Assembly: GCA_017466965.1 (NCBI GenBank)
Contig: JAFTTD010000188.1
Location: 1 to 13,522 of the forward strand
Source of the DNA: Bacteroidaceae bacterium
GTDB taxonomy: Bacteria; Bacteroidota; Bacteroidia; Bacteroidales; Bacteroidaceae
Direction of reading: 5' to 3'
Length of the DNA: 13,522 nt
The notes under the pieces were generated by a model that was given only the letters and a program-made list of their open reading frames with translations, was not told the origin of the DNA and ran no database searches. Below are positions 1 to 7,082 of the stretch, one piece after another. The number at the start of each line of letters is the position of its first letter. Within the stretch, counting starts at the first letter, position 1. The translations under genes were made by a program, and so were the position numbers.

Positions 1-3
1 GAG

Positions 4-69
4 GGCTCATTTTTTTGTAAACGCAGGCTCGTTACTTTATAAACGCAGGCTCGTTGATTCTCTAATGTT
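4..69. repeat. 22-bp tandem repeat, two full copies plus a partial third
   Basis: Copies start at 4, 26 and 48, giving an exact 22-bp period. Units 4-25 and 26-47 agree at 18 of 22 positions and both end in TAAACGCA; the third keeps only GGCTCGTT (48-55) before diverging. The array lies about 40 bp upstream of the promoter at 92-122 and is cut by the left edge, so the copy number is a minimum. A period near two helical turns would suit a regulator-binding array, but that is inference; it may also be a simple intergenic repeat or belong to the gene to the left. Confidence 0.75.
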
Positions 70-91
70 GCCTTTATGGAACACGTTCAGT

Positions 92-122
92 CTTGTATAT
101 TCGTTTCTTTGTTGTATCTTTG
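92..122 (+). promoter_or_regulatory. Bacteroidota-type promoter for the cobJ-cbiC fusion gene
   Basis: TATCTTTG at 115-122 matches the Bacteroidota -7 consensus TAnnTTTG exactly. CTTG at 92-95 supplies the -33 box, with a 19-bp spacer. The start of transcription would fall near 128-130, leaving an A-rich leader of about 35 nt before ATG 164. That leader is too short for a cobalamin riboswitch, and none was recognised upstream. Confidence 0.72.
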
Positions 123-163
123 TGGCTGATTAAAGAGAAAAAGTAATAAATATAACTGTATAT

Positions 164-1576
164 ATGTCAAAGGGAAAGATTTTTGTTGCCGGTATTGGTC
201 CTGGAAGCGCTTCCGACATAACTCCGGCAGTCTTGAATGCCGTTGGTATGAGTGATGTGGTGATAGGCTACAAGCCTTATTTCCGATATGTGGCTCATGC
301 TCTGTCTGCAGATGCTGTGTGTGTGGATAGCGGAATGAGGCAGGAGGTGGACAGGTGCGCTCAGGCTTTGCAGTATGCTGTCGAAGGCAAGACGGTGTGC
401 GTCATATCTTCTGGCGATGCAGGCATATATGGCATGGCTCCGCTGGTGATGGAGATGGCGGCTCAAAGAGGGGCAGAAGTGGAAGTGGAGGTGCTGCCTG
501 GAATCAGCGCTTTTCAGAAGGCAGCATCGTTGCTTGGTGCTCCTGTGGGACATGACTTTTGCGTGGTTTCACTGTCTGACCATCTGACTCCCTGGAGTAT
601 CATTGAGCGCAGAATTGAGGCTGCTGCCATGGCTGACTTCGTTACGGCTGTGTATAACCCGAAGAGCAGGGAGCGCTATTGGCAACTGTATCGCTTGAAG
701 GAGATATTCACGGAACATCGTGACGGTGCTACTCCTGTAGGTTGTGTGAGGAATGCAGGCAGGGATGACGAGCGGGTGTGGGTAACAACGCTTGCTGAGT
801 TTGACCCTGAGATGGTGGATATGTTCACTGTTGTGATTATTGGCAATTCGCAGACGTTTGCTGTAGGCGAGGGCAGAATGGTCACTCCTCGCGGATATTC
901 TTCTAAGTATATGACTGGCGAGAATGTCAAGGTTGGTCAGGCTATTATGATAGATTCCTTCAAGTGTATTGAGTCAAAGCTTGAACGTGAGGTAAGAGAC
1001 AAGGGAAGAAAATGGGCATTGCTGCATGCAATTCACACGACTGCAGACTTTGAAATGGAACGTCTTCTGTGGATGGATGAGGGAGCGGTAGATGAAATAC
1101 ACTCTAAAATAGTTTCCGGTGCGGTCAAGACTATTGTGACGGATGTGACAATGGCTGCTTCGGGCATAAGAAAAGGTGCTCTTGAAAGACTTGGAATAGA
1201 GGTGAAGTGTTACATCAATGACCCTCGCGCTATGGAAATGGCGAGAAGTTTGAATATCACTCGTGCCCAGGCAGGCATGAGGCTTGCTGCAGACGAGTGT
1301 TCTGACGCTTTGTTTGTTTTCGGCAATGCACCTACAGCCTTGCTTGAACTTTGCAGTCTGGTGCGTAGGGGAAAGATTGTCCCTTCAGGCATAATAGCCG
1401 CACCTGTAGGCTTTGTTCATGTGAGGGAGTCAAAATATGCAGCCAAGACATTGAGGGATATTCCTAAAATCATTGTTGACGGCAATAAGGGTGGAAGCAA
1501 TTTGGCTGCAACGCTTGTGAACTCAGTGCTTACATTTGATGATGCTGAGGATATGAAGCCTGGGCGTGACGTGTGA
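164..1576 (+). CDS. cobJ-cbiC: Fused precorrin-3B C17-methyltransferase / precorrin-8X methylmutase (CobJ/CbiH-CbiC)
   Basis: A bifunctional cytoplasmic corrin-ring enzyme of 470 aa. Residues 1 to about 245 are a SAM-dependent tetrapyrrole methylase of the CobJ/CbiH type: AGIGPG at 9-14, SSGDAGIYGM at 82-91, YNPKS at 164-168 and a closing GNSQTF at 227-232. It methylates C17 and drives ring contraction. Residues from about 255 to 465 are CobH/CbiC, which moves the C11 methyl to C12: His291 in IHTTADFE aligns with the catalytic His43 of CobH, and GNAPTAL (387-393) and PVGFV (414-418) are family signatures. Both halves look intact. The same fusion is known in Bacteroidota. The ATG at 164 follows an A-rich leader with no Shine-Dalgarno. 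Other cobalamin genes are probably to the left of the window; the next one to the right is the CbiE-CbiT fusion at 3820. Confidence 0.95.
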   Translation: MSKGKIFVAGIGPGSASDITPAVLNAVGMSDVVIGYKPYFRYVAHALSADAVCVDSGMRQEVDRCAQALQYAVEGKTVCVISSGDAGIYGMAPLVMEMAAQRGAEVEVEVLPGISAFQKAASLLGAPVGHDFCVVSLSDHLTPWSIIERRIEAAAMADFVTAVYNPKSRERYWQLYRLKEIFTEHRDGATPVGCVRNAGRDDERVWVTTLAEFDPEMVDMFTVVIIGNSQTFAVGEGRMVTPRGYSSKYMTGENVKVGQAIMIDSFKCIESKLEREVRDKGRKWALLHAIHTTADFEMERLLWMDEGAVDEIHSKIVSGAVKTIVTDVTMAASGIRKGALERLGIEVKCYINDPRAMEMARSLNITRAQAGMRLAADECSDALFVFGNAPTALLELCSLVRRGKIVPSGIIAAPVGFVHVRESKYAAKTLRDIPKIIVDGNKGGSNLAATLVNSVLTFDDAEDMKPGRDV

Positions 1577-1739
1577 TATGTTTTTGAGGTTATATGTTAT
1601 TGAGGTTATAAGGTTTTGAGGTTATGAGGTTATGAGGTAGGCAATGCCACCCAATGCATTTGTCCCTTTTAACTCCCTCCTTTAACTCCTTTCACTTCTC
1701 TAACTCCCTATCTTCTTAACTCCTTATCTTCTTATAATT
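1577..1739. repeat. Repeat-rich spacer: GAGGTTAT octamers, ATGCC core, TAACTCC arm
   Basis: This 163-bp gap has three parts. On the left (about 1583-1640) GAGGTTAT-type units recur, the last ones in an 8-bp period. In the middle is GCAATGCCACCCAATG (1641-1656). On the right (about 1662-1737) TAACTCC/TATCTTCT units recur with a 16-bp period (two octamers). The arms are roughly complementary (GAGGTTA against TAACTCC, imperfect), so a transcript could fold into a slipped hairpin. The same layout appears at 5735-5986. No promoter was recognised here, so the protease gene may be read from the cobJ-cbiC transcript or from an atypical promoter. Confidence 0.7.
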
Positions 1740-3809
1740 ATGATGAAAACTATATTAATAACATTGTTGTGCATAATGACATCGTTGTGCTGCGTTGGCC
1801 AGGAGCTTACAGATGCAGAAGTGAGGCGGCGTATAGCGGATTTCTTTGATTATGCGGGCAGTGTGGAAGCTAAGCCTCGTATTGGGGCTGATGGCATTGG
1901 GCTTGTGAAGAAGACAGAACTATCGTCGCTGTTGTTCAGCGTGTATGATTTTGAACATGACGAAGGGTTTGTCATTGCCGCTAACAGTGCTGATATGCCT
2001 GCTGTTGTGGCTTATGCTGATGGTGGGAATGTGCATAAGGCGATGAGGGGCAATCCTGTTTTTGCTTCGCTTGTAAAGCGGATGTCTGAAGGCGATGTGA
2101 AAATTAGCGGCCACCGCATGACTAAGGCTGGCTTGCCGGAAAGTGTTGCTCCGTTGCTGACTGACACTTGGCATCAGTATGAGCCGTTCTGGAGGATGAC
2201 TCCACGATTGGGCACTGACACTTGCCTGACAGGATGTGTGGCTCATGCAATGGGTGAGGTGATGAAGTTCTACAGGCATCCGGAGCGTGGCACAGGATCT
2301 TATACATATATTGACAGTATAGGATGCGGCATGACTCTGACTGCTGACTTCTATAAGCACGAATATGATTGGGACAACATCCTCGACAACTATGTAGAGG
2401 GAGAATATACTGACGAGCAGGCTGATGCTGTGGCATTGCTGTTGTCAGATTGCGGCATATCTGTTAATATGCAGTACTCGCCGGCGGCAAGTGGTGCAAG
2501 GTCTGTGTGGCAGCCTATTGCCATGACCAAGTTCTTCGGCTATGACAGGGGTATGCAGATGTATTTCCGCGACTTCTTCAGTTGGCATGAATGGGAAAAT
2601 ATGCTTCGTACGGAACTTGCCGAGGGACGTCCGATTCTTATGTCCGGCCATTCTGCTGATCAAGGCCATGCTTTCACTTGCGACGGATATGATAATATGG
2701 GACTTTTCCATATAAACTGGGGATGGGAAGGCGAAGCTGACGGATTCTATAATATTCTGTTTCTTGTTCCCGACTTGAAGAAATGGTATGACAAGAACAA
2801 TCCGGAAAGAGGATTGAACCTGTTGCAGTCAGTGTGTGTTGGAGTGCGTCCAGAGGGAGAACCCGGACCGGAAGAAACACATTCTTTTGCAATGTCTGAG
2901 ATTAAAGCGCTCACGTCCTCAGCTCCTCGTGGCGGTTCGCTTACTGTTGCTACTCACGATATGGGAAACGTCGGATGGAACATACACGAGGGTGATGTTG
3001 CATTGGCACTTAAGAAAGGCGATGAGGTTGTAGCTTTGTTGAACAAGTATGATCATGCTTTTCTGCTTGAAGAAGTGGATGACACAGTTTATAACGACAC
3101 AATAGAGTTCGTTGTTCCTGAGGAAGTGGAGACAGGCTTGTATAGGATGTTGCCAGTGTTTCAGGACAATGGGGAATGGAAGGAAGTAAGAACATCTATG
3201 GGTGTACCTAATCATCTGCTTCTGACTGTATCTGCCGACAGTGTGCGTCTTGGCATAGACCAAAGCGGATATGCAGACTTGAAACTCCTTTCGTTTGATT
3301 TTCCCGATACGCTCGTGTGGCGTGAATCGCCTGTATATTCATTGGAGCTTCGCAACGATGGTGCAGAGTATTGCGGAAGAATATATTTTGCGCTCCAAAA
3401 TGTTGATGATTCAGGAAAGGAATACATTTTCAGCAATCAGGGAGTGACGCTCGGAACTGGAGAAGTATGCAGGCGCGAATTTCTTCGCACGCCATTGCAG
3501 GTTGGAGCAGGCAAATACAGACTGAAGGTATTCTATGATGTGAATCTTTTCAATGATACGATTGTGGAGTTTGAAAATGTAGGTGAGAGAATTGTCACAG
3601 TGCTTAAATCGCGTCCTAATGCAATAGATGGCGTATGGGCTGACAAGGCTGATGAGGATGTTAGGATATATGACGTCTCGGGACGAATAGTAATGACGAT
3701 GCAAAACGAAGATGCAGGAACTGATTTTGATAATCTGGATCTGCCTGCTGGCATATATGTGGCGGTAAAGAATGGCTGTCGTATTAAATTTGTAAAAAAA
3801 CGGAAATAA
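1740..3809 (+). CDS. Secreted C10 family (streptopain/interpain-like) cysteine protease with a type IX secretion tail
   Basis: An exported protease of 689 aa. Residues 1 to about 21 form a signal peptide (ATG at 1740; an ATG at 1743 is equally usable). The pro-region, about 22-135, has the typical GFVIAANSADMPAVVAYADG stretch. The mature C10 domain spans about 136-370, with the nucleophile Cys166 in TGCVAHAM, the catalytic His310 in GHAFTCDGY and INWGWEG at 325-331. These match streptopain and Prevotella interpain. Residues 380-620 look like beta-rich domains. The end (about 650-689) has VRIYDVSGRIV, then LPAGIYV and a basic tail, resembling the Por/T9SS C-terminal sorting domain. The protein is therefore expected at the cell surface or secreted. 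It lies 10 bp before the CbiE-CbiT gene on the same strand, so the two are probably co-transcribed; why a protease sits there is unclear. Confidence 0.9.
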   Translation: MMKTILITLLCIMTSLCCVGQELTDAEVRRRIADFFDYAGSVEAKPRIGADGIGLVKKTELSSLLFSVYDFEHDEGFVIAANSADMPAVVAYADGGNVHKAMRGNPVFASLVKRMSEGDVKISGHRMTKAGLPESVAPLLTDTWHQYEPFWRMTPRLGTDTCLTGCVAHAMGEVMKFYRHPERGTGSYTYIDSIGCGMTLTADFYKHEYDWDNILDNYVEGEYTDEQADAVALLLSDCGISVNMQYSPAASGARSVWQPIAMTKFFGYDRGMQMYFRDFFSWHEWENMLRTELAEGRPILMSGHSADQGHAFTCDGYDNMGLFHINWGWEGEADGFYNILFLVPDLKKWYDKNNPERGLNLLQSVCVGVRPEGEPGPEETHSFAMSEIKALTSSAPRGGSLTVATHDMGNVGWNIHEGDVALALKKGDEVVALLNKYDHAFLLEEVDDTVYNDTIEFVVPEEVETGLYRMLPVFQDNGEWKEVRTSMGVPNHLLLTVSADSVRLGIDQSGYADLKLLSFDFPDTLVWRESPVYSLELRNDGAEYCGRIYFALQNVDDSGKEYIFSNQGVTLGTGEVCRREFLRTPLQVGAGKYRLKVFYDVNLFNDTIVEFENVGERIVTVLKSRPNAIDGVWADKADEDVRIYDVSGRIVMTMQNEDAGTDFDNLDLPAGIYVAVKNGCRIKFVKKRK

Positions 3810-3819
3810 AATAGTTTGG

Positions 3820-5019
3820 ATGATTAGAACATTTGTTGTTATAGGCTTGACAGACAGCCGTAATGTGTTTTTCTCGCCGGAAGTACTTGATATTATAGCT
3901 TCATCCAAAGTGTTCAGTGGAGGCATCAGACACAAGGAGATTGTGAAGAACTTTCTGCCAAAGAGAGCTAAGTGGATAAACATAACAGCACCTTTGGCTG
4001 ACGTGTATGAACAATATCTTGGATATGACGAAATAGTGGTGTTTGCTTCAGGCGACCCTTTGTTCTATGGCTTTGGCGGAACTCTCAGACGCGAATTTCC
4101 TGATGCGTTTATAAAAGTTTATCCAGCTCTCAATTCTCTTCAGCTGTTGGCTAACAGGATAGTGATGCCTTATCAGAACATGAAGAATGTGTCTCTGACT
4201 GGCAGGCCTTGGCATGAGTTCGATGCTGCTTTGATTAGGGGAGATGAACTGATAGGAGTTCTGACGGACAGAAACTGTACTCCTGTCAAAATAGCCAAAC
4301 GGATGTGTGAATATGGTTTCAATGAATATGAAATGACCGTAGGCGAATGTCTTGGAAACGAAGAGAAGGAAAGAATCAGAACTATTGCGGTGAAGGTTGT
4401 GGCATCAATGTGTGATGAATTTTTTGAATTTCCGAATTGCTTGATTATAAAGCGTTTGAAGAAACGCCGCAGAATGTTTGGCATTCCTGACTGTGAATTT
4501 GAATTGCTTGACGGACGTGAAAAGATGATAACCAAATCATCCATAAGGCTTGCAGCAATATCGGCATTGGAACTAACTGATGCAAGGACTTTTTGGGATA
4601 TAGGCTTTTGCACTGGTTCTGTTTCGATAGAGGCTAAACAACTGTTTCCTGAACTTAATGTTGTAGCATTTGAACAGCGATGCGAATGTCTTGATATTAT
4701 TCGTAAGAACATGGCTCGTTTTGGTGTTCCGGGAATAGACGTGCGCATAGGAGATTTTTTGCAAGCAGATTTGGAAGGTCTTGCAGCCCCTGATGCTGTG
4801 TTCGTTGGCGGACATGGAGGAAAACTTATTGACATTATAGGAAGGGTGGCTCCTCTGTTGCCTGACGGAGGCAGAGTTGTGCTAAATGCTGTTAGTGAGA
4901 ATAGTATCGCTCTTTTCAGGGAGGCAGCATCGTTGTACGATTTACAAATATGTGCCAAGCAAAAGGTTGTTGTAGATGAATATAATCCAATAATGATTAT
5001 TACTGCAGTGAAAAATTGA
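3820..5019 (+). CDS. cbiET: Fused precorrin-6Y C5,15-methyltransferase (decarboxylating), CbiE-CbiT (CobL-like)
   Basis: A cytoplasmic cobalamin enzyme of 399 aa that methylates C5 and C15 and removes the C12 acetate carboxyl. Residues 1 to about 205 are the CbiE tetrapyrrole methylase (FASGDPLFYGFGG at 75-87). Residues from about 215 to 399 are CbiT, a class I SAM methyltransferase: MITKSSIR at 236-243, then motif I WDIGFCTGSVSIEAK at 259-273. In motif I the second glycine of the usual DIGAGTGS is Cys264; this looks like lineage variation rather than decay, as the rest of the fold is intact. ATG 3820 is 10 bp after the protease stop, which suggests co-transcription. With CobJ-CbiC it covers four activities in the late ring-modification steps. 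Confidence 0.95.
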   Translation: MIRTFVVIGLTDSRNVFFSPEVLDIIASSKVFSGGIRHKEIVKNFLPKRAKWINITAPLADVYEQYLGYDEIVVFASGDPLFYGFGGTLRREFPDAFIKVYPALNSLQLLANRIVMPYQNMKNVSLTGRPWHEFDAALIRGDELIGVLTDRNCTPVKIAKRMCEYGFNEYEMTVGECLGNEEKERIRTIAVKVVASMCDEFFEFPNCLIIKRLKKRRRMFGIPDCEFELLDGREKMITKSSIRLAAISALELTDARTFWDIGFCTGSVSIEAKQLFPELNVVAFEQRCECLDIIRKNMARFGVPGIDVRIGDFLQADLEGLAAPDAVFVGGHGGKLIDIIGRVAPLLPDGGRVVLNAVSENSIALFREAASLYDLQICAKQKVVVDEYNPIMIITAVKN

Positions 5020-5026
5020 TTAAATG

Positions 5027-5057
5027 TTGGCGGAAAGTTTTTTCTTTGCTAACTTTG
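5027..5057 (+). promoter_or_regulatory. Promoter for the macro-domain gene
   Basis: TAACTTTG at 5050-5057 is an exact TAnnTTTG match, with TTG at 5027-5029 and a 20-bp spacer. It begins only 8 bp after the cbiET stop codon. Transcription from about 5063 would give a leader of roughly 155 nt before ATG 5219, so the macro-domain gene can be expressed independently of the cobalamin genes. Confidence 0.68.
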
Positions 5058-5218
5058 AAACTCGTTTTTGTTTAATTTGTCGTTAATGTAGAAGACGAGT
5101 TCATCATGCCCTCCAGTATAATGTAATGGAGAGTTGTGTATGGGAAACAAGGTTAAGGCAAAATCGTATAATGCCTAATGATACTAAAGTTTATATAAAA
5201 CAAAAAATTACAATATAT
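5058..5218 (+). other. Structured leader of the macro-domain gene, containing an intergenic repeat copy
   Basis: Two inverted repeats are visible: AACTCG (5059-5064) with CGAGTT (5096-5101), and CTCCA (5111-5115) with TGGAG (5127-5131). Positions 5106-5130 match 5824-5848 of the next spacer at 19 of 25 bases (shared ATGCC, TCCAGTA and GTAA), so this leader holds a copy of the dispersed repeat. The last 35 nt before ATG 5219 are A/T-rich, as usual for initiation regions in this phylum. A regulatory role is inference. Confidence 0.5.
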
Positions 5219-5734
5219 ATGGCTCAAGTAATAGAAACATTTCTTGGCGACATAACAACTCTAAAAGTTGATGCCATTGTCAATGCTGCAAACAGGTCGT
5301 TGCTTGGCGGAGGCGGAGTTGACGGTGCTATTCACAGGGCTGCAGGCCCGCAGCTCTTGGAAGAGTGTATAAAGCTGAAAGGCTGTGAAACGGGAGAGGC
5401 AAAACTTACAAAAGGCTATAATCTGCCAGCTAAATATGTTATTCATACTGTCGGACCGGTTTATTTCAGTACTCAGGAGAATAAAGCAGAGCTGTTAGCC
5501 AGCTGTTATCGTAACTGTATGAAGATAGCCTCAAAGAAAGGTATTCGTACCATAGCTTTCCCTGCAATAAGTACGGGTGTTTACAGCTATCCGGTGAACG
5601 AAGCAACAGAAATTGCAATAAGTGAAGTGCGTACTAGCCTCTTCAAGTATTCCAATATAGAGAAAGTGATTTTCTGCTGTTTTGACGAATATATATATAA
5701 TGTGTATCAAGAGAAACTGAAGTCATCATACTGA
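5219..5734 (+). CDS. Macro-domain protein, YmdB/MacroD-like O-acetyl-ADP-ribose deacetylase or ADP-ribosyl hydrolase
   Basis: A single macro domain of 171 aa. It shows the ADP-ribose-binding motifs in order: GDIT at 10-13, VNAAN at 21-25, [14 protein letters not shown] at 30-43, [12 protein letters not shown] at 59-70, HTVGP at 76-80 and [12 protein letters not shown] at 114-125. The VNAAN asparagine and the following glycine-rich loop with Asp35 match catalytically active MacroD/YmdB members, which remove acetyl or ADP-ribosyl groups. The frame is open back to 5126, but ATG 5219 gives the normal family N terminus ([13 protein letters not shown]) after an A-rich leader, so it is preferred. 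It sits between cobalamin and transporter genes with its own promoter; no functional link to them is evident. Confidence 0.93.
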   Translation: MAQVIETFLGDITTLKVDAIVNAANRSLLGGGGVDGAIHRAAGPQLLEECIKLKGCETGEAKLTKGYNLPAKYVIHTVGPVYFSTQENKAELLASCYRNCMKIASKKGIRTIAFPAISTGVYSYPVNEATEIAISEVRTSLFKYSNIEKVIFCCFDEYIYNVYQEKLKSSY

Positions 5735-5986
5735 GAAAAGTAAACTTTAGGTTATGAGGTTATGAGGCGTATTTTAGTTTTTGAGTTTATAAGTTTTTAA
5801 GTTTTTAAGTTTTTAAGTTAGCTATGCCATCCAGTAGAGCGTAAGGGCACTAAAGTGCGCTCCTTTGTAAAACTAAAGTTTCAGTTGTCGCAAGCGGAAC
5901 TCCTATTACGTTCCGCCGTCTGAACTCCTGAACTTCTGAACTCCTAAAAACTTAACTCCTTAACTCCTTAACTCCTAATAAAAACA
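5735..5986. repeat. Repeat-rich spacer with octamer arms and nested hairpins
   Basis: A 252-bp gap without a gene. The left arm (about 5746-5820) has GAGGTTAT units and then AAGTTTTT in an 8-bp period. The right arm (about 5921-5978) has GAACTCCT/AACTTCT units and then three AACTCCTT octamers. TTAAGTTTTTA occurs at 5797-5807 and again at 5805-5815, and its exact complement is at 5945-5955. The core between holds GCTATGCCATCCAGTA (5821-5836), an imperfect hairpin at 5837-5862 with inner GCACT/AGTGC, a small palindrome at 5869-5880 and a GCGGAAC/GTTCCGC hairpin at 5894-5916. It shares its layout with 1577-1739. It may act as a terminator or processing site between transcription units, but no clear oligo-T tract follows the stems. 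Confidence 0.7.
5894..5916. terminator. GC-rich hairpin in the spacer, possible terminator or repeat core
   Basis: GCGGAAC (5894-5900) and GTTCCGC (5910-5916) form a perfect 7-bp stem with a 9-nt loop. It is the most GC-rich structure between the macro-domain gene and the exchanger gene. There is no U tract after it, so intrinsic termination is only a possibility; it may instead be the conserved core of the dispersed repeat. Confidence 0.35.
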
Positions 5987-7015
5987 ATGGACATTATTTT
6001 ACTTGTAGGACAATTTATTGTAGGCCTCCTTATCATATTGAAAGGGGCTGATTGGTTGACGGACGGAGCGACTTTTATAGCTCAGCGTTTCAACATTTCA
6101 ACAATGGTTATCGGACTTACCATTGTGGCGTTCGGTACTTCAACGCCCGAATTGGTGGTAAGTTTGCTTTCCGCTATCGAAGGACAGTCGGAAATAGCAC
6201 TTGGAAATGTGGTTGGTAGCAACGTATTCAACTCATTGGCTATTATGGGTGTAACGGCGATGATTTCGCCGATTGCTGTGAAGAAGAATACAATAAGGTA
6301 CGATATACCTTTGTGTATATTGATTTCTCTTGTACTGTTCATTATGGCAAGCGATACATTTGTCAGTGGCGAAACAGCTGACTTAATAACGCGGTCTGAA
6401 GGTATCACATTACTGGCTTTCTTTGCCATTTTCATGGCATATTCTTTTGCGATAGCCAAAAGCGATGAGAAAACTGACAAGACAAGGATTGCAAAGGCTG
6501 AGGCTGCTGGTAAACATGTTGAAAAGAAAATTAGTGATGAACCCGTTGAAGTTGCGCCTATGTGGAAGTCGGTCATGATGATAATCATTGGTTTAGGCTG
6601 TCTCGTTTTCGGAGGTGAATGGTTGGTAAATGGAGCTTCTGGCATAGCATCCTTGCTCGGTATCAGCGAGTCTGTGATTGCGCTCACTATTGTAGGTGCA
6701 GGCACGTCTGCTCCTGAACTCGTTACCTCTATTGTAGCAGCTCGAAAGGGGGACACAGATATGGCAATGGGTAATGTGGTAGGTAGCAGCATATTCAATA
6801 TCGTGGCTATTCTTGGAATAACATCACTGTTGTGTCCTCTTAGTCTTGGAAGCATCACAACTGTTGATTTCGGAGTCCTTCTTTTCTCAGCAGTTGCTTT
6901 GTGGCTGTGCTGCAGATTTGGAAAGCGTCTTCATATTATAACTCGTTTTGAAGGATTTCTTCTTACGGCTTGCATGGTTGCATATTATGTTTATCTGATA
7001 AATGTTTGCGCATAG
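5987..7015 (+). CDS. Inner-membrane Na+/Ca2+ exchanger of the CaCA family (YrbG-like)
   Basis: A 342-aa membrane protein with about ten hydrophobic segments in two homologous halves. Each half carries the alpha-repeat that lines the ion pathway: GTSTPELVVS (50-59) with GNVVGSNVFN (73-82), and GAGTSAPELVTS (237-248) with GNVVGSSIFN (262-271). The acidic residues of both PEL motifs, expected to bind cation, are present. A charged cytoplasmic loop (about 158-190) separates the halves. The family exports Ca2+ in exchange for Na+ (some members use K+). ATG 5987 follows the repeat spacer and an A-rich leader. It is 67 bp upstream of the ABC permease on the same strand; no promoter was recognised for it, so its transcription start is open. 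Confidence 0.93.
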   Translation: MDIILLVGQFIVGLLIILKGADWLTDGATFIAQRFNISTMVIGLTIVAFGTSTPELVVSLLSAIEGQSEIALGNVVGSNVFNSLAIMGVTAMISPIAVKKNTIRYDIPLCILISLVLFIMASDTFVSGETADLITRSEGITLLAFFAIFMAYSFAIAKSDEKTDKTRIAKAEAAGKHVEKKISDEPVEVAPMWKSVMMIIIGLGCLVFGGEWLVNGASGIASLLGISESVIALTIVGAGTSAPELVTSIVAARKGDTDMAMGNVVGSSIFNIVAILGITSLLCPLSLGSITTVDFGVLLFSAVALWLCCRFGKRLHIITRFEGFLLTACMVAYYVYLINVCA

Positions 7016-7082
7016 AATACTATTTAACTTAACTTGAGATACTCTTTTTAAGGAAAAATAAACAACTGAATATAAAGTGAGA

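Noticed and set aside
1..163. Cobalamin riboswitch before the cobalamin genes
   Set aside because: The predicted leader is about 35 nt and no B12-box-like conserved core was seen; a riboswitch could still exist at the start of the operon to the left.
3411..3983. A 190-codon open frame on the minus strand spanning the protease-cbiET junction
   Set aside because: It crosses two well-supported plus-strand genes and has no recognisable motif or promoter.
4173..4958. A 261-codon open frame on the minus strand
   Set aside because: It is antisense to the CbiE-CbiT gene and is rich in Ser/Ile from the complement of common codons, with no recognisable domain.
5126..5218. Upstream in-frame start for the macro-domain protein (31 extra residues)
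   Set aside because: The extra residues do not match the family and overlap the repeat-derived leader; the usual macro-domain N terminus begins at 5219.
6082..6858. A 258-codon open frame on the minus strand
   Set aside because: It lies wholly antisense to the Na+/Ca2+ exchanger, whose plus-strand motifs are unmistakable; no family signature was seen in the minus frame.
7077..7082. GTG start for the ABC permease
   Set aside because: ATG at 7083, two codons later, is a more usual start and leaves the permease domain complete.
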